From assembly GCA_963771735.1 (NCBI GenBank), contig CAVYUN010000004.1:310001-374000 (forward strand): a DNA stretch of 64,000 nucleotides. Reading direction: 5' to 3'. Under the pieces are notes generated by a model. That model was not told the origin of the DNA. It was given only the letters and a program-made list of their open reading frames with translations, and searched no databases. This document shows, one piece after another, positions 36,270-45,822 of the stretch. The stretch comes from 66-474 sp963771735 (lineage in GTDB: Bacteria; Pseudomonadota; Gammaproteobacteria; Xanthomonadales; Rhodanobacteraceae). The position numbers and the translations under genes are program-made. How positions within the stretch are numbered: position 1 is the first letter of the stretch; each line of letters opens with the position of its first letter.

Positions 36270-37494
36270 TCAGATGCCGAGCAGCATCCGGTGCGGGTTT
36301 TCCAGTTGGTTCTTGATGTCGACCAGGAACAGCACCGCGTCCTTGCCGTCCACGATGCGATGGTCGTAGCTGATCGCGATGTACATCATCGGCGCGGCGA
36401 CGACCTGGCCGTTCTCGACCACGGCGCGTTCCTTGATGGTGTGCATGCCGAGGATGCCGCTCTGTGGCGGGTTGACGATCGGCGTCGAGAACAGCGAGCC
36501 GAAGGTGCCGCCATTGGTGATGGTGAAGGTGCCGCCCTGCAGGTCGTCGAGCGTGAGGCCGCCTTCGCGCGCCTTCTTCGCGAAATTGGCGATGGCGTTT
36601 TCGATGTCGGCGAAGCTCATGTCCTGCGCGTCGCGCAGCACCGGCGTCACCAAACCGCGATCGGTCGCGACCGCGATGGAGATGTCCTGGTATCCGTGGT
36701 AGATGATGTCGTTGCCGTCCACCGAAGCATTGATGACCGGGTGGCGCTTGAGTGCCTCGCAGGTTGCCTTGACGAAGAAGCTCATGAAGCCGAGCTTGAT
36801 GCCGTTGGCCTTCTCGAACTGTTCGCCGAGCTGCTTGCGCATCGCGACCACCTTGCCGAGGTTGACCTCGTTGAACGAGGTCAGCATCGCGATCGAGTTC
36901 TTCGACTGCATCAGCCGTTCGGCGATGCGCGCGCGCATGCGCGTCATCGGCACGCGTTCCTCGGGGCGTGCCCCGGGCGTCGCCGGCCGTGCTGCAGGCG
37001 CGGGTGCCGCGCTGGACTGGCCACCTTTCGAGAAGTTGACCAGGTCCTCCTTGGTCACGCGACCGCCGCGGCCGGTGCCGGAGACTTGCGGAGGTGTCGA
37101 TCTTTTCCTCGGTGGCCACGCGACGGCCTGCGGGCGAGAGGTCGGCATTGTCCGGTTTGCCGGAATCTTTCCTGGCTGGCGCCTCGGCCTTGGCCGGGGC
37201 GGCGGCAGGCTTGGATTCCTTCTTGTCGGTGTCCGGTTTTGCTGCCTCGGCCGCCGCACCTTCTTCCAGGATCGCGATCACGTCCTGGCTGTTGACGGTA
37301 TCGCCGGCCTCGTGACGGATTTCCTTCAATACGCCGTCAGCGGGCGCGGGTACCTCCAGCACCACCTTGTCGGTTTCGAGGTCGACCAGGTTTTCGTCAC
37401 GCTTGACCGCATCGCCCGGCTTCTTGTGCCAGGTGGCGATGGTGGCATCGCTGACGGACTCGGGCAGTACCGGTACCTTGACTTCGATCGACAT
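36270..37494 (-). CDS. sucB: dihydrolipoyllysine-residue succinyltransferase (E2o), one frameshift
   Basis: E2 core of the 2-oxoglutarate dehydrogenase complex, about 407 residues once one base is removed. The lipoyl domain has the modified Lys in VDLETDKVVLEV. After an Ala/Lys-rich linker comes the E3-binding domain (LSPAGRRVATEEKID, then SGTGRGGRVTKEDLV). The catalytic domain ends with the HRIVDGKD motif (SYDHRIVDG). The reading frame changes near 37090, inside the E3-binding domain, through one surplus base. Both sides are otherwise intact. Loss of this gene would break the TCA cycle, so a sequence error is the likeliest explanation. Confidence 0.93.
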
Positions 37495-37526
37495 GATGGG
37501 TCCTTGGGATTATCGAATGTTTTCTT

Positions 37527-37612
37527 GTCATTCCCGCGCAAGCGGGCATCCTGTGGCTTCGGTGACTTCCGTCCATGGGGCTGGATTCCAGTCAATCCAT
37601 GGCCGGAATGAC
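37527..37612. repeat. REP-like palindromic intergenic element between sucA and sucB
   Basis: An 86-bp element bounded by GTCATTCC (37527-37534) and its exact complement GGAATGAC (37605-37612), with an inner hairpin CCCGC/GCGGG and TGGATTCCAG near the right side. The GTCATTCCCGCG...GGAATGAC pattern is a well-known type of dispersed proteobacterial intergenic repeat. It occupies the 126-bp sucA-sucB gap. Confidence 0.65.
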
Positions 37613-37619
37613 GGAGGCG

Positions 37620-40460
37620 CTATTCGAACGCGTGGTCGTCGCCCACGGAATCCACGAGTGCCTGCTGCACCAGCGCCCGCTGTTCGGCGATGTGGGTGTT
37701 GTAGTGGCCGCAAGCCGGCGCCGGCGAGCGCAAGCGCCCCGCGTAATGCAGGCTGTGGTGACCGCCCGCGCAGGCTTGCAGGTGATGGCGGATCTGGAAC
37801 CATGCACCCTGGTTCTGCGGCTCTTCCTGGCACCAGATCACTTCCTTCGCCGCCGTATATTTCGCAAGTTCCGCGCACACCTCGATGCGCGGGAACGGAT
37901 ACAGCTGTTCGACACGCACGATCGCGACGTCGGCGAGCTTGCGTTTTTCGGCTTCCTCGAACAGGTCGTAATAGACCTTGCCCGAGCACAAGATCACGCG
38001 CTTGACCTTTTTGTCTGCCTTGACGCGCTGGTCGGGAATCACCAGCTGGAACCGGCCGTTCTCGAGATCGTCCAGCGAAGACACCGCCAGCTTGTGGCGC
38101 AGCAGCGATTTCGGCGTCAGCACCACCAGCGGTTTTCGACAGTCGCGCAGCATCTGCCTGCGCAGCATGTGGAACATCTGCGCGGGCGTGGTCGGGACGC
38201 ACACCTGCATGTTGTCCAGCGCGCAAAGTTGCAGGTAACGCTCGAGGCGCGCGGAGGAATGCTCCGGTCCCTGGCCCTCGTAGCCATGCGGCAGCAGCAG
38301 CACCAGGCCGCACAGGCGATCCCACTTTGCTTCCCCGGACGAGAGGAACTGGTCGATCACGACTTGCGCGCCGTTGGCGAAATCGCCGAACTGGGCTTCC
38401 CAGAGCACCAGCGTGTCCGGATCGGCGGTCGCGAAGCCGTACTCATGGGCCATCACGGCCTCTTCCGACAGCAATGAGTCGATGACTTCGACGGACACAT
38501 CCTCACGTATGTGCGCCAGCGGCGTGTAGATGTTGCCGGTCTTCTGGTCGTGCAGTTCGGCGTGGCGATGGAAGAAGGTGCCGCGCCCCGAGTCCTGGCC
38601 GACCAGACGCAATCTGTGACCCTCGTCGACCAGCGTGGCGTAGGCCATGTTCTCGGCATAACCCCAATCCAGCGGCTGTTCGCCCTCGGCCATCTTGCGG
38701 CGGTCGGCGTAGATCTTGCCGACGCGCGATTGCAGCGTCATGGCCTCCGGCCACGTCAAAATGCGCGCGGCCAGCTCGTTGAGCCTGTCGCGCGCCACGC
38801 CGGTATCCACGGGCTGCGCAAGCTTGCCGTCGACGTGGTGCGTCCAGTCGACCGCGAACTTCTGCGAACCGGGCGGAGCCAGCTCGGTGACCGGCTTGCC
38901 CACGTCCAGCTGGTTGCGGTAGTCGTCGAATGCCTTCTTGGCATCACCTTCGGCGATCAGCCCGCGTTGCACCAGTTGCTTCGCGTAAATCTCCCTGGTC
39001 GGCGGCAGCTTCTTGATCACGTCGTACATGATCGGCTGCGTGGCGGAGGGCTCGTCGGCTTCGTTGTGGCCGTGCCGGCGGTAGCACACCAGGTCCACCA
39101 CGACGTCCTTGTGGAATTGCTGGCGGAAATCGAAGGCGAGCCGCATGCACTGCAGCACGGCTTCGGGATCATCGCAGTTCACATGCAGCACCGGCGCGTT
39201 GACCATCTTGGCGACATCGGTGCAGTACAGCGTGCTGCGACCATCGTCGGCGTTGGTGGTGAAGCCGATCTGGTTGTTGGCGACGATGTGCACGGTGCCG
39301 CCGACGCCGAAACCGCGCGTCTGCGACATGTTGAACAGTTCCATGTTCACGCCCTGGCCCGAAAGCGCGGCGTCGCCGTGGATCAGCACCGGCAGCACGT
39401 GTTCCCGCACGCCGTCGTGGGCACGGATCTGGCGTGCACGCACCGAACCGGAAACCACCGGGTTGACGATTTCCAGGTGGGAGGGATTGAACGCCAGCGC
39501 CACATGCACGTTGCCGGCCGGCGCCGCGATGTCGGCCGAGAAACCCATGTGATACTTGACATCGCCGGAATGCGCGGGGTCGTCGGGGCCTTCGTATTTG
39601 CCCTCGAATTCCTCGAACAACTGCTGTGGCGGCTTGCCGAGGATGTTGACCAGCACGTTGAGGCGGCCGCGGTGCGCCATGCCGATCACGAGCTCGTGCA
39701 CGCCCGCGCTCGCGGCGCGCCGCACGAGGTCGTCCAGCAACGGAATCAGGCTGTCGCCACCCTCCAGCGAAAAACGCTTCTGGCCGACGTACTTGGTGTG
39801 CAGGTAGCGTTCGAGGCCATCGGCCGCGGTGAGCTTGGCGAAGACCCGTTTGCGGTCCGCGTCGCTCAGTCCACTGTCGCCGCTGGCCTTTTCCAGGCGG
39901 TCGTAGATCCAGCGCCGCTGGGTGTGGTCGCTGATGTGCATGAACTCGGCGCCGATGCTGGCGACATAGGTGCGGCGCAGGCGGTCGCGCAGGGCGCCCA
40001 GCTTCATGCGCTGGCCGCCGCCGGCGAAGGTGCCGCAATCGAATTCGGTATCGAGGTCGGATTCCGACAAGCCATGGAAGGGCAGGTCGAGGTCGGGGGC
40101 GGGGCGCTTGGGTGCGATGGCCAACGGGTCGAGGTCCGCCGCCAGATGGCCGCGCGAGCGGTATGCGGTCAGGAAACGCAGCACCCCGGCTTGTTTGCGC
40201 GCGTGGGTGTCGTCGAGCGGTACCACTGTGCGACGGCTTTGCTGCTGCGCGGCGACGATGCGGGCGATCGCGTCGGCGTGTGGCGTGTCGCTGCTGCCGT
40301 GCAGGCCCTGGAACCAGGCTCGCCATTCCGGTGCCACCGATTGCGGGTCATGCAGCCAGTCTTCGTACAACTGGTCGAGGTAGGCGGCATTGCCGCCGCC
40401 GAACTGGGAGGTTTCCGCCAACTCTTGCAACAGACTGCCGCCGTCACTCACGATCGTCAC
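37620..40460 (-). CDS. sucA: 2-oxoglutarate dehydrogenase E1 component
   Basis: Thiamine-diphosphate E1 of the TCA cycle, 946 residues, the usual length. The N-terminus carries the family GGNAAYLDQLYEDWLHDP E2-contact region. The ThDP site is visible (GDAALSGQG, then FTTNADDGRSTLYCTDVAKM, VCYRRHGHNEADEP), and the C-terminal part has the transketolase-like SSARLERYLQLCA and EEPQNQGAW motifs. The start is a GTG at 40460 without a good Shine-Dalgarno sequence; no better start is seen. It is first gene of sucA-sucB-lpdA. Confidence 0.97.
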   Translation of the reverse strand: MTIVSDGGSLLQELAETSQFGGGNAAYLDQLYEDWLHDPQSVAPEWRAWFQGLHGSSDTPHADAIARIVAAQQQSRRTVVPLDDTHARKQAGVLRFLTAYRSRGHLAADLDPLAIAPKRPAPDLDLPFHGLSESDLDTEFDCGTFAGGGQRMKLGALRDRLRRTYVASIGAEFMHISDHTQRRWIYDRLEKASGDSGLSDADRKRVFAKLTAADGLERYLHTKYVGQKRFSLEGGDSLIPLLDDLVRRAASAGVHELVIGMAHRGRLNVLVNILGKPPQQLFEEFEGKYEGPDDPAHSGDVKYHMGFSADIAAPAGNVHVALAFNPSHLEIVNPVVSGSVRARQIRAHDGVREHVLPVLIHGDAALSGQGVNMELFNMSQTRGFGVGGTVHIVANNQIGFTTNADDGRSTLYCTDVAKMVNAPVLHVNCDDPEAVLQCMRLAFDFRQQFHKDVVVDLVCYRRHGHNEADEPSATQPIMYDVIKKLPPTREIYAKQLVQRGLIAEGDAKKAFDDYRNQLDVGKPVTELAPPGSQKFAVDWTHHVDGKLAQPVDTGVARDRLNELAARILTWPEAMTLQSRVGKIYADRRKMAEGEQPLDWGYAENMAYATLVDEGHRLRLVGQDSGRGTFFHRHAELHDQKTGNIYTPLAHIREDVSVEVIDSLLSEEAVMAHEYGFATADPDTLVLWEAQFGDFANGAQVVIDQFLSSGEAKWDRLCGLVLLLPHGYEGQGPEHSSARLERYLQLCALDNMQVCVPTTPAQMFHMLRRQMLRDCRKPLVVLTPKSLLRHKLAVSSLDDLENGRFQLVIPDQRVKADKKVKRVILCSGKVYYDLFEEAEKRKLADVAIVRVEQLYPFPRIEVCAELAKYTAAKEVIWCQEEPQNQGAWFQIRHHLQACAGGHHSLHYAGRLRSPAPACGHYNTHIAEQRALVQQALVDSVGDDHAFE

Positions 40461-40574
40461 CGAGGAAGGATTTGGGTTGCGTGCGTTGCCAGGATCGCAT
40501 CACGCCGCGACCTTAAATTATAACGCTTTCATGCTGCAGTGCGGTATTCGCGCGGCACCCTGTCTGCAGGCGAT

Positions 40575-41540
40575 TCAGATACCCAGCGAGCGCAACTCCG
40601 GCCAGGGTTCCGAGCGCGCCCAGATTTCCTCGAACAGACGCATCAGCTCGGCATGGCGGCCCGGCGCATAGGTCGAACCGCTGGTGACCATCTCGCTTTC
40701 CAGCGGACGGAACAGGTAGCCACCCGAGTCCACGCACATGAAGGCCGAGCCATAGGCCAGATCGGCGGGTTCGATCGGCCGGCGCATCTCGATCACGCTG
40801 GACAGGCGTTGCGCCAGCTCCAGCAGGCGCATGCCTTCCTGCATGGCGCGCGTCAGATCCTGGGCGATTACCCGGATCGATGCGCCGCGTCCGGAAATGG
40901 CCAGCCGCCGCAGTTCGACCAGGCAGGCGGTGTCGTTGAGCAGCAGGGGATGCAGTTCGCGCACCAGCACGCACATGCCGTGGCGGGCGACGGACAGCAA
41001 TTGCAGCGTGCAGTCGATCAGCTCTTCGCGTGTGGTTGCGTGCAGGGCTGTCGGCAACGGCGGCGAAACGGGTGCCGGGCGTTCGAGCTTCGGCACTGCG
41101 TCGAGCGAGCGGCGCATGAGGACGTGCGGGATGCCGGCTTCCTCGAATACCTCGCCCTCGGGAGTGAACCCGTGCCGCGCGTAAAACGACACGGCATCGC
41201 GTTGCGCATGCATCGAGACCGTGTCCATGTTCTGCACGCGCGCCTGGTCGAGCAGGGTATTCAGGAGCATCGTGCCGACGCCACGCCCGCGCCAGTCGCG
41301 CAGCACCGCCATGCGCCCGATGAAGCCGTTCCGCGCCAGGCGCCCACTGCCGATCGGCTTGCCGTCCGTGGATCGTGCAAGCACGTGCGTGCTGCGGGGG
41401 TCATCCTCGTCGATTTCCATGTCGGGCGGCACGCGCTGTTCATGCACGAACACGCTTTCGCGCACGCCGCTCAATGCCTCGCGATCGGCCGCGTTCGCCC
41501 AGTCGCAAAGTTCGACTTGGAAGTCGCCTCGGATCGGCAT
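40575..41540 (-). CDS. GNAT N-acetyltransferase with an extra uncharacterised C-terminal domain
   Basis: 321 residues from ATG 41540, which has GGAGGGG about 9 bases upstream (an earlier ATG at 41564 would bury that site). Residues 1-150 form a GNAT domain with the acetyl-CoA motif (RMAVLRDWRGRGVGTMLLN, then FYARHGFTPEGEVFEEAGIP, close to the ElaA type). Residues about 170-320 form a second domain that I do not recognise by name, with DCTLQLLSVARHGMCVLVRE and GGYLFRPLESEM. Its place after purB and roxA (82-bp gap) suggests a purB-roxA-GNAT transcription unit. The substrate is unknown. Confidence 0.85.
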   Translation of the reverse strand: MPIRGDFQVELCDWANAADREALSGVRESVFVHEQRVPPDMEIDEDDPRSTHVLARSTDGKPIGSGRLARNGFIGRMAVLRDWRGRGVGTMLLNTLLDQARVQNMDTVSMHAQRDAVSFYARHGFTPEGEVFEEAGIPHVLMRRSLDAVPKLERPAPVSPPLPTALHATTREELIDCTLQLLSVARHGMCVLVRELHPLLLNDTACLVELRRLAISGRGASIRVIAQDLTRAMQEGMRLLELAQRLSSVIEMRRPIEPADLAYGSAFMCVDSGGYLFRPLESEMVTSGSTYAPGRHAELMRLFEEIWARSEPWPELRSLGI

Positions 41541-41621
41541 TCGGTCAAACCCCCTCCAGGTCATGGCCGCCGCGTGTCCACCGATTGTAAGCCGGTTGCC
41601 CTTTTCGGCAAGTCGATTCAG

Positions 41622-42812
41622 TCACGTTGCAACCGAAAAGTGTCCCGCGTCGATCAGGCTTGCGAGCAGGTCAATGCCCCGCGCCTGCTGCGGCAGTCGC
41701 GTCAGTTGGTTGCCGGCGAGTTCGCGAGTGTTTCCGGCCAATGCACGCGCCCACCCAAGCGGGGCATCGAACACGTGGCCCGCGACGTACAGGCGCGCGT
41801 CGCGGCCTCGACGGCGCCAGGCGAAGCGGCTCCAGGGATCGCGTATCAGAGTACTTCGAGGCAGGCGCCCGGCCAGATCCTTGATCGGGCGCTTGCGAGG
41901 GGCAGGGGCTTGCGCGACGCGGTAACGGGTGATGAAACCGCCGAACCAGTCGGCGAAAGCGTCGTCGTCGAGCATGGTGGCTGCGGGCCCGAGCGCGCGG
42001 CGTGCGCGCCGCAGCGCCGCGCCATCGATTTCGCCAGCGTATCGGGCGGGTGCCAGGTCGGGGTCGGCAAAACGCCGGGATTCCGGCAGCGTGTCGGCGA
42101 CATGCATCGCGAAATCGATCAACAACTCGGATGCGGCGGGAGCGCGCATGCCGAAGGAAAACGTCATGCACTCGCCGACTGCCACGCCGTCGTGCGGCAC
42201 GTTCGGCGGCAGGTACAACATGTCGCCGGGTTCCAGCACCCATTCGTGATCGGGGTGAAACGTGCGCAGCAGTTTCAGTTCCACGTCGTCGCGGAAATCC
42301 GTTGCCGCATCCGGGCGCGTATCGATGGCCCAACGACGCCGTCCTTGCCCTTGCAGCAGGAACACGTCGTACTGGTCGACGTGCGCGCCGACACCGCCGC
42401 CTTCGACGGCATAACTGATCATCACGTCGTCGACGCGCCAGCTCGGGATGAAGGCGAAGTGTCCGGCCAGCGCCCCGGTATCCGCATCCCATTTGTCCAC
42501 GTCCTGCACCAGCAGGGTCCAGTCTTGCTCCGGTAGCTGCCCGAATGTCGCGTCGTCGAAGGGACCATTGAGGACGCTCCATTTGCCGTCGTTCCGGCGC
42601 GGACGGGACTGCGCAGGCAGCCGGCCATTCCCTGGCCGGGATGGCGATCCGCCTTGACGAATCACGATCCGCGACAGCGCGCCTTCCATGCAAGCCAGCC
42701 CTGCCAGTTCGTCCGGTGACAAGGGCGGCGTGAAATCCGGGAAAGCATTCCGAACCAGCAGCGGCCGTTTTTGCCAGTAGTCGCGCAGAAAGCGCGCGGG
42801 CGCCATCCCCAA
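41622..42812 (-). CDS. roxA: ribosomal protein uL16 3-hydroxylase (RoxA/YcfD-type JmjC cupin)
   Basis: Fe(II)/2-oxoglutarate oxygenase of 396 residues. E. coli YcfD hydroxylates an arginine of ribosomal protein L16. The metal site is H144-x-D146 (GAHVDQYDVF) with H207 (NVPHDG). DYWQKRPLLVRNAF and LSPDELAGLA match the family N-terminus. A C-terminal winged-helix-like part follows. The start is uncertain: TTG 42812 and ATG 42806 are both possible, and the usual N-terminus would be only slightly longer. A basic insertion (about residues 52-75, SPSRPGNGRLPAQSRPRR) is unusual for the family. It lies 48 bp after purB. Confidence 0.9.
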   Translation of the reverse strand: MGMAPARFLRDYWQKRPLLVRNAFPDFTPPLSPDELAGLACMEGALSRIVIRQGGSPSRPGNGRLPAQSRPRRNDGKWSVLNGPFDDATFGQLPEQDWTLLVQDVDKWDADTGALAGHFAFIPSWRVDDVMISYAVEGGGVGAHVDQYDVFLLQGQGRRRWAIDTRPDAATDFRDDVELKLLRTFHPDHEWVLEPGDMLYLPPNVPHDGVAVGECMTFSFGMRAPAASELLIDFAMHVADTLPESRRFADPDLAPARYAGEIDGAALRRARRALGPAATMLDDDAFADWFGGFITRYRVAQAPAPRKRPIKDLAGRLPRSTLIRDPWSRFAWRRRGRDARLYVAGHVFDAPLGWARALAGNTRELAGNQLTRLPQQARGIDLLASLIDAGHFSVAT

Positions 42813-42860
42813 TGGCTGGCCCTTGCGCGCACGAACCTCGATGGCCGAAGCCGCGCCATG

Positions 42861-44228
42861 TCAGATGTCTTTGGCCAGTTTGTCGGCCATGCCGATATAG
42901 GTGGCGGGTGTCAGCGCCAGCAGGCGTTGCTTGTCGGCATCTGGTAACGCAAGCCCGGTGATGAAGGCCTGCAGCGTTTCGCGGGTGATGCCCTTGCCGC
43001 GCGTCAGTGCCTTGAGTTGTTCGTAAGGCTCCGGCAAGCCGTGGCGGCGCATCACGGTCTGGATCGCTTCGGCCAGCACTTCCCAATTGGCGTCCAGATC
43101 CGCCGCGATGCGGTCGGGATTCACTTCCAGTTTGCCGAGCCCCTTCGCCAGCGAGGCGAATCCGATCAGCGCATGGCCGAAGGCCTCGCCCAGCGCGCGC
43201 AGCACCGTGGAATCGGTAAGGTCGCGTTGCCAGCGGCTGATCGGAAGCTTTTCGCTGAAATGCCCGAGCAAGGCATTGGCGACGCCGAAGTTGCCCTCGG
43301 CATTCTCGAAGTCGATCGGGTTGACCTTGTGCGGCATGGTCGAGGAGCCGACTTCGCCGGCCTTGAGTTTCTGCCTGAAGTATCCGAGCGAAATGTAGCC
43401 CCAGACATCACGCGCGAGATCGATCAGGATGGTGTCGATGCGGCGCTGCGCGTCGCAGATTTCGGCGATGCCGTCGTGCGGCTCGATCTGGGTGGTGTAT
43501 GCGTTCCATTCCAGTCCCAGCGATTCCACGAAGCGGCGCGAAAACGCGCGCCAGTCGATTTCCGGATATGCAATGACGTGCGCATTGAAGTTGCCGACCG
43601 CGCCGTTGATCTTGCCGGGAATCGTGATCGCGGCGAGTTGCTTGCGCTGGCGTTCGAGGCGTGCGACCACGTTGGCCAGTTCCTTGCCGAGCGTGGTGGG
43701 TGATGCGGTCTGGCCGTGGGTGCGCGAAAGCATCGGCAGCGCGGCGTTCGCGTGCGCCAGTTCGCGCAGTTTGCCGATCGTGGCGTCGAGTTCGGGCAAC
43801 AGCACGCGGTCGCGCGCATCGCGCAGCATCAATGCGTAGGCAAGGTTGTTGATGTCCTCGCTGGTACAGGCGAAGTGCACGAACTCTTTCGCCTGTTTCA
43901 ACGCCGCGTCGCCGCCGATGCATTCCTTGATGAAATATTCGACCGCCTTGACGTCGTGGTTGGTGGTAGCCTCGATGTCCTTGATGCGCTCCGCGTCGGT
44001 GACGGAAAAACCTTCGGCGATCTTGTTCAGCGCGGAACGCGCGGCGGCCGGGAACGGGGCAAGCTCGGCAATGGCCGGCTCGTCCGCCAAGGCGATCAGC
44101 CAGGCGATTTCCACCATGACGCGCCGATGCATCAGGCCGTACTCGCTGAATATCGGGCGCAGCGCATCGACCTTGCCGGCATAGCGGCCGTCCAGCGGCG
44201 ACAGTGCGGTCAACGGTGCCAGGGGCAT
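42861..44228 (-). CDS. purB: adenylosuccinate lyase
   Basis: Fumarase-superfamily lyase that acts twice in purine synthesis (SAICAR to AICAR, adenylosuccinate to AMP), 455 residues. The start is ATG 44228 (MPLAPLTALSPLDGRY), which fits the family exactly although the frame stays open far upstream. Signatures: ATTNHDVKAVEYF, TSEDINN, catalytic His in SRTHGQTASPTTLGKE, and the mobile loop GSSTMPHKVNPIDFENAEGN (catalytic Ser). It is first gene of a probable purB-roxA-GNAT unit and divergent from the ATP-grasp gene. Confidence 0.97.
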   Translation of the reverse strand: MPLAPLTALSPLDGRYAGKVDALRPIFSEYGLMHRRVMVEIAWLIALADEPAIAELAPFPAAARSALNKIAEGFSVTDAERIKDIEATTNHDVKAVEYFIKECIGGDAALKQAKEFVHFACTSEDINNLAYALMLRDARDRVLLPELDATIGKLRELAHANAALPMLSRTHGQTASPTTLGKELANVVARLERQRKQLAAITIPGKINGAVGNFNAHVIAYPEIDWRAFSRRFVESLGLEWNAYTTQIEPHDGIAEICDAQRRIDTILIDLARDVWGYISLGYFRQKLKAGEVGSSTMPHKVNPIDFENAEGNFGVANALLGHFSEKLPISRWQRDLTDSTVLRALGEAFGHALIGFASLAKGLGKLEVNPDRIAADLDANWEVLAEAIQTVMRRHGLPEPYEQLKALTRGKGITRETLQAFITGLALPDADKQRLLALTPATYIGMADKLAKDI

Positions 44229-44402
44229 GTCGCGGGTTTCCGGTCGGAACAAGCGTTCATTGTAATTGAGATGCCCGGTTGCCGGTCCAAATCGTGCGAG
44301 CGTTGCCGGCGTTGCCCCGATCTTTACACGGGTTGTGCAAGGATTGCCTCCAACGGACCGCGATCCAACCGCGGCCGACTTGCCGTAATCGGAGCTTGCC
44401 CG

Positions 44403-45821
44403 ATGAGCGCCAGCGCACCCTACGACGAGATGTACGACGCCGGTGGCAACGTGCGTTCGCATTACGCCCGCTTCGCCGAATGGATGAACGATACCCGGGA
44501 CGCCCGCATCGCGCAGAAGCGGCGTCAGGCGGAAATCTCGTTCCATCGCGTCGGCATCACCTTTGCCGTCTATGGCGAGGAGAGCGGAGGCGAACGCCTG
44601 ATACCGTTCGACATCGCGCCACGCATCATCCCGGCCGGCGAATGGAATGTGCTGGAGGCCGGCCTGATCCAGCGGGTGCGGACATTGAACATGTTCCTGC
44701 ACGACATTTACCACGACCGGCGAATCCTCGAATTCGGCGTCATTCCGGAGTCGCTGGTACTGAAGAATGCGCAGTACCGCCCGCAGATGGCCGGCATCGA
44801 CCTGCCCAACCAGGTTTATGCGCACATCGCAGGGATCGACATCGTGCGCGCGGGCGCGGGCGAGTACTACGTGCTGGAGGACAACCTGCGGGTACCCTCG
44901 GGCGTCTCGTACATGCTCGAGAACCGCAAGATGATGATGCGGCTGTTTCCGGAGCTGTTCGCGGCCCAGGCCGTGGCGCCGGTCGAGCACTATCCCGCGC
45001 TGTTGCTGGAAACGCTTCAATCGGTGGGCCCCGAGGGCCAGGACGAGCCGGTCGTGGCGGTGCTCACGCCCGGGTCCTACAACTCGGCCTATTTTGAACA
45101 CGCCTTCCTCGCCCAGCAGATGGGCGTGGAGCTGGTCGAGGGGCAGGATCTGTTTGTCAGTGACGACACGGTCTACATGCGCACCACGCGCGGCGCGCGG
45201 CGCGTACACGTCATTTACCGGCGCATCGATGACGATTTCCTGGATCCGCAGGTATTCCGACCCGATTCGGTACTGGGCGTGCCGGGCCTGTTTGCGGCGG
45301 TCGCGGCGGGACGCGTGACGCTGGCCAACAGCTTCGGCACCGGCGTGGCCGACGACAAGTCGATCTATCCGTATGTGCCGGAGATGATCCGGTTCTACCT
45401 GAGCGAGGATCCGATCCTGCTCAACGTGCCGACCTACCGACTGCGCCACGACGACGATCGCCGGTACGTGCTCGAGCACCTCGAGGAACTGGTGGTCAAG
45501 GAAGCGCAGGGTGCCGGCGGCTACGGCATGCTGATTGGTCCCACCGCAAGCAAGGGCGAGATCGAGACCTTCCGTCAGCAGATCCTGGCCCAACCGGAAC
45601 GCTACATCGCACAACCGACGCTGTCGCTTTCCACGTGCCCGACTTTCGTCGAGTCGGGCGTGGCGCCGCGGCACGTGGACCTGCGCCCGTACGTGCTGTC
45701 CGGCAGCGAGACCATGGTGGTGCCGGGCGGCCTGACCCGCGTGGCATTGCGCGAGGGATCGTTGGTGGTGAATTCCTCGCAGGGCGGTGGTACCAAGGAC
45801 ACCTGGGTACTGGAGGGCTGA
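44403..45821 (+). CDS. circularly permuted ATP-grasp type 2 family protein
   Basis: 472 residues from ATG 44403. This is a circularly permuted ATP-grasp enzyme (COG2308-like): a long N-terminal region (ISFHRVGITFAVYGEESGGE, VLEAGLIQRVRTLNMFLHDI), then GEYYVLEDNLRVPSGVSYML and the C-terminal DLRPYVLSGSETMVVPGGLT and SSQGGGTKDTWVL segments. Such enzymes are thought to form peptide-like bonds, but the product is unknown. The alpha-E gene starts 1 bp after its stop and the Anbu gene follows, the conserved Anbu neighbourhood. Confidence 0.93.
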   Translation: MSASAPYDEMYDAGGNVRSHYARFAEWMNDTRDARIAQKRRQAEISFHRVGITFAVYGEESGGERLIPFDIAPRIIPAGEWNVLEAGLIQRVRTLNMFLHDIYHDRRILEFGVIPESLVLKNAQYRPQMAGIDLPNQVYAHIAGIDIVRAGAGEYYVLEDNLRVPSGVSYMLENRKMMMRLFPELFAAQAVAPVEHYPALLLETLQSVGPEGQDEPVVAVLTPGSYNSAYFEHAFLAQQMGVELVEGQDLFVSDDTVYMRTTRGARRVHVIYRRIDDDFLDPQVFRPDSVLGVPGLFAAVAAGRVTLANSFGTGVADDKSIYPYVPEMIRFYLSEDPILLNVPTYRLRHDDDRRYVLEHLEELVVKEAQGAGGYGMLIGPTASKGEIETFRQQILAQPERYIAQPTLSLSTCPTFVESGVAPRHVDLRPYVLSGSETMVVPGGLTRVALREGSLVVNSSQGGGTKDTWVLEG

Positions 45822-45822
45822 C

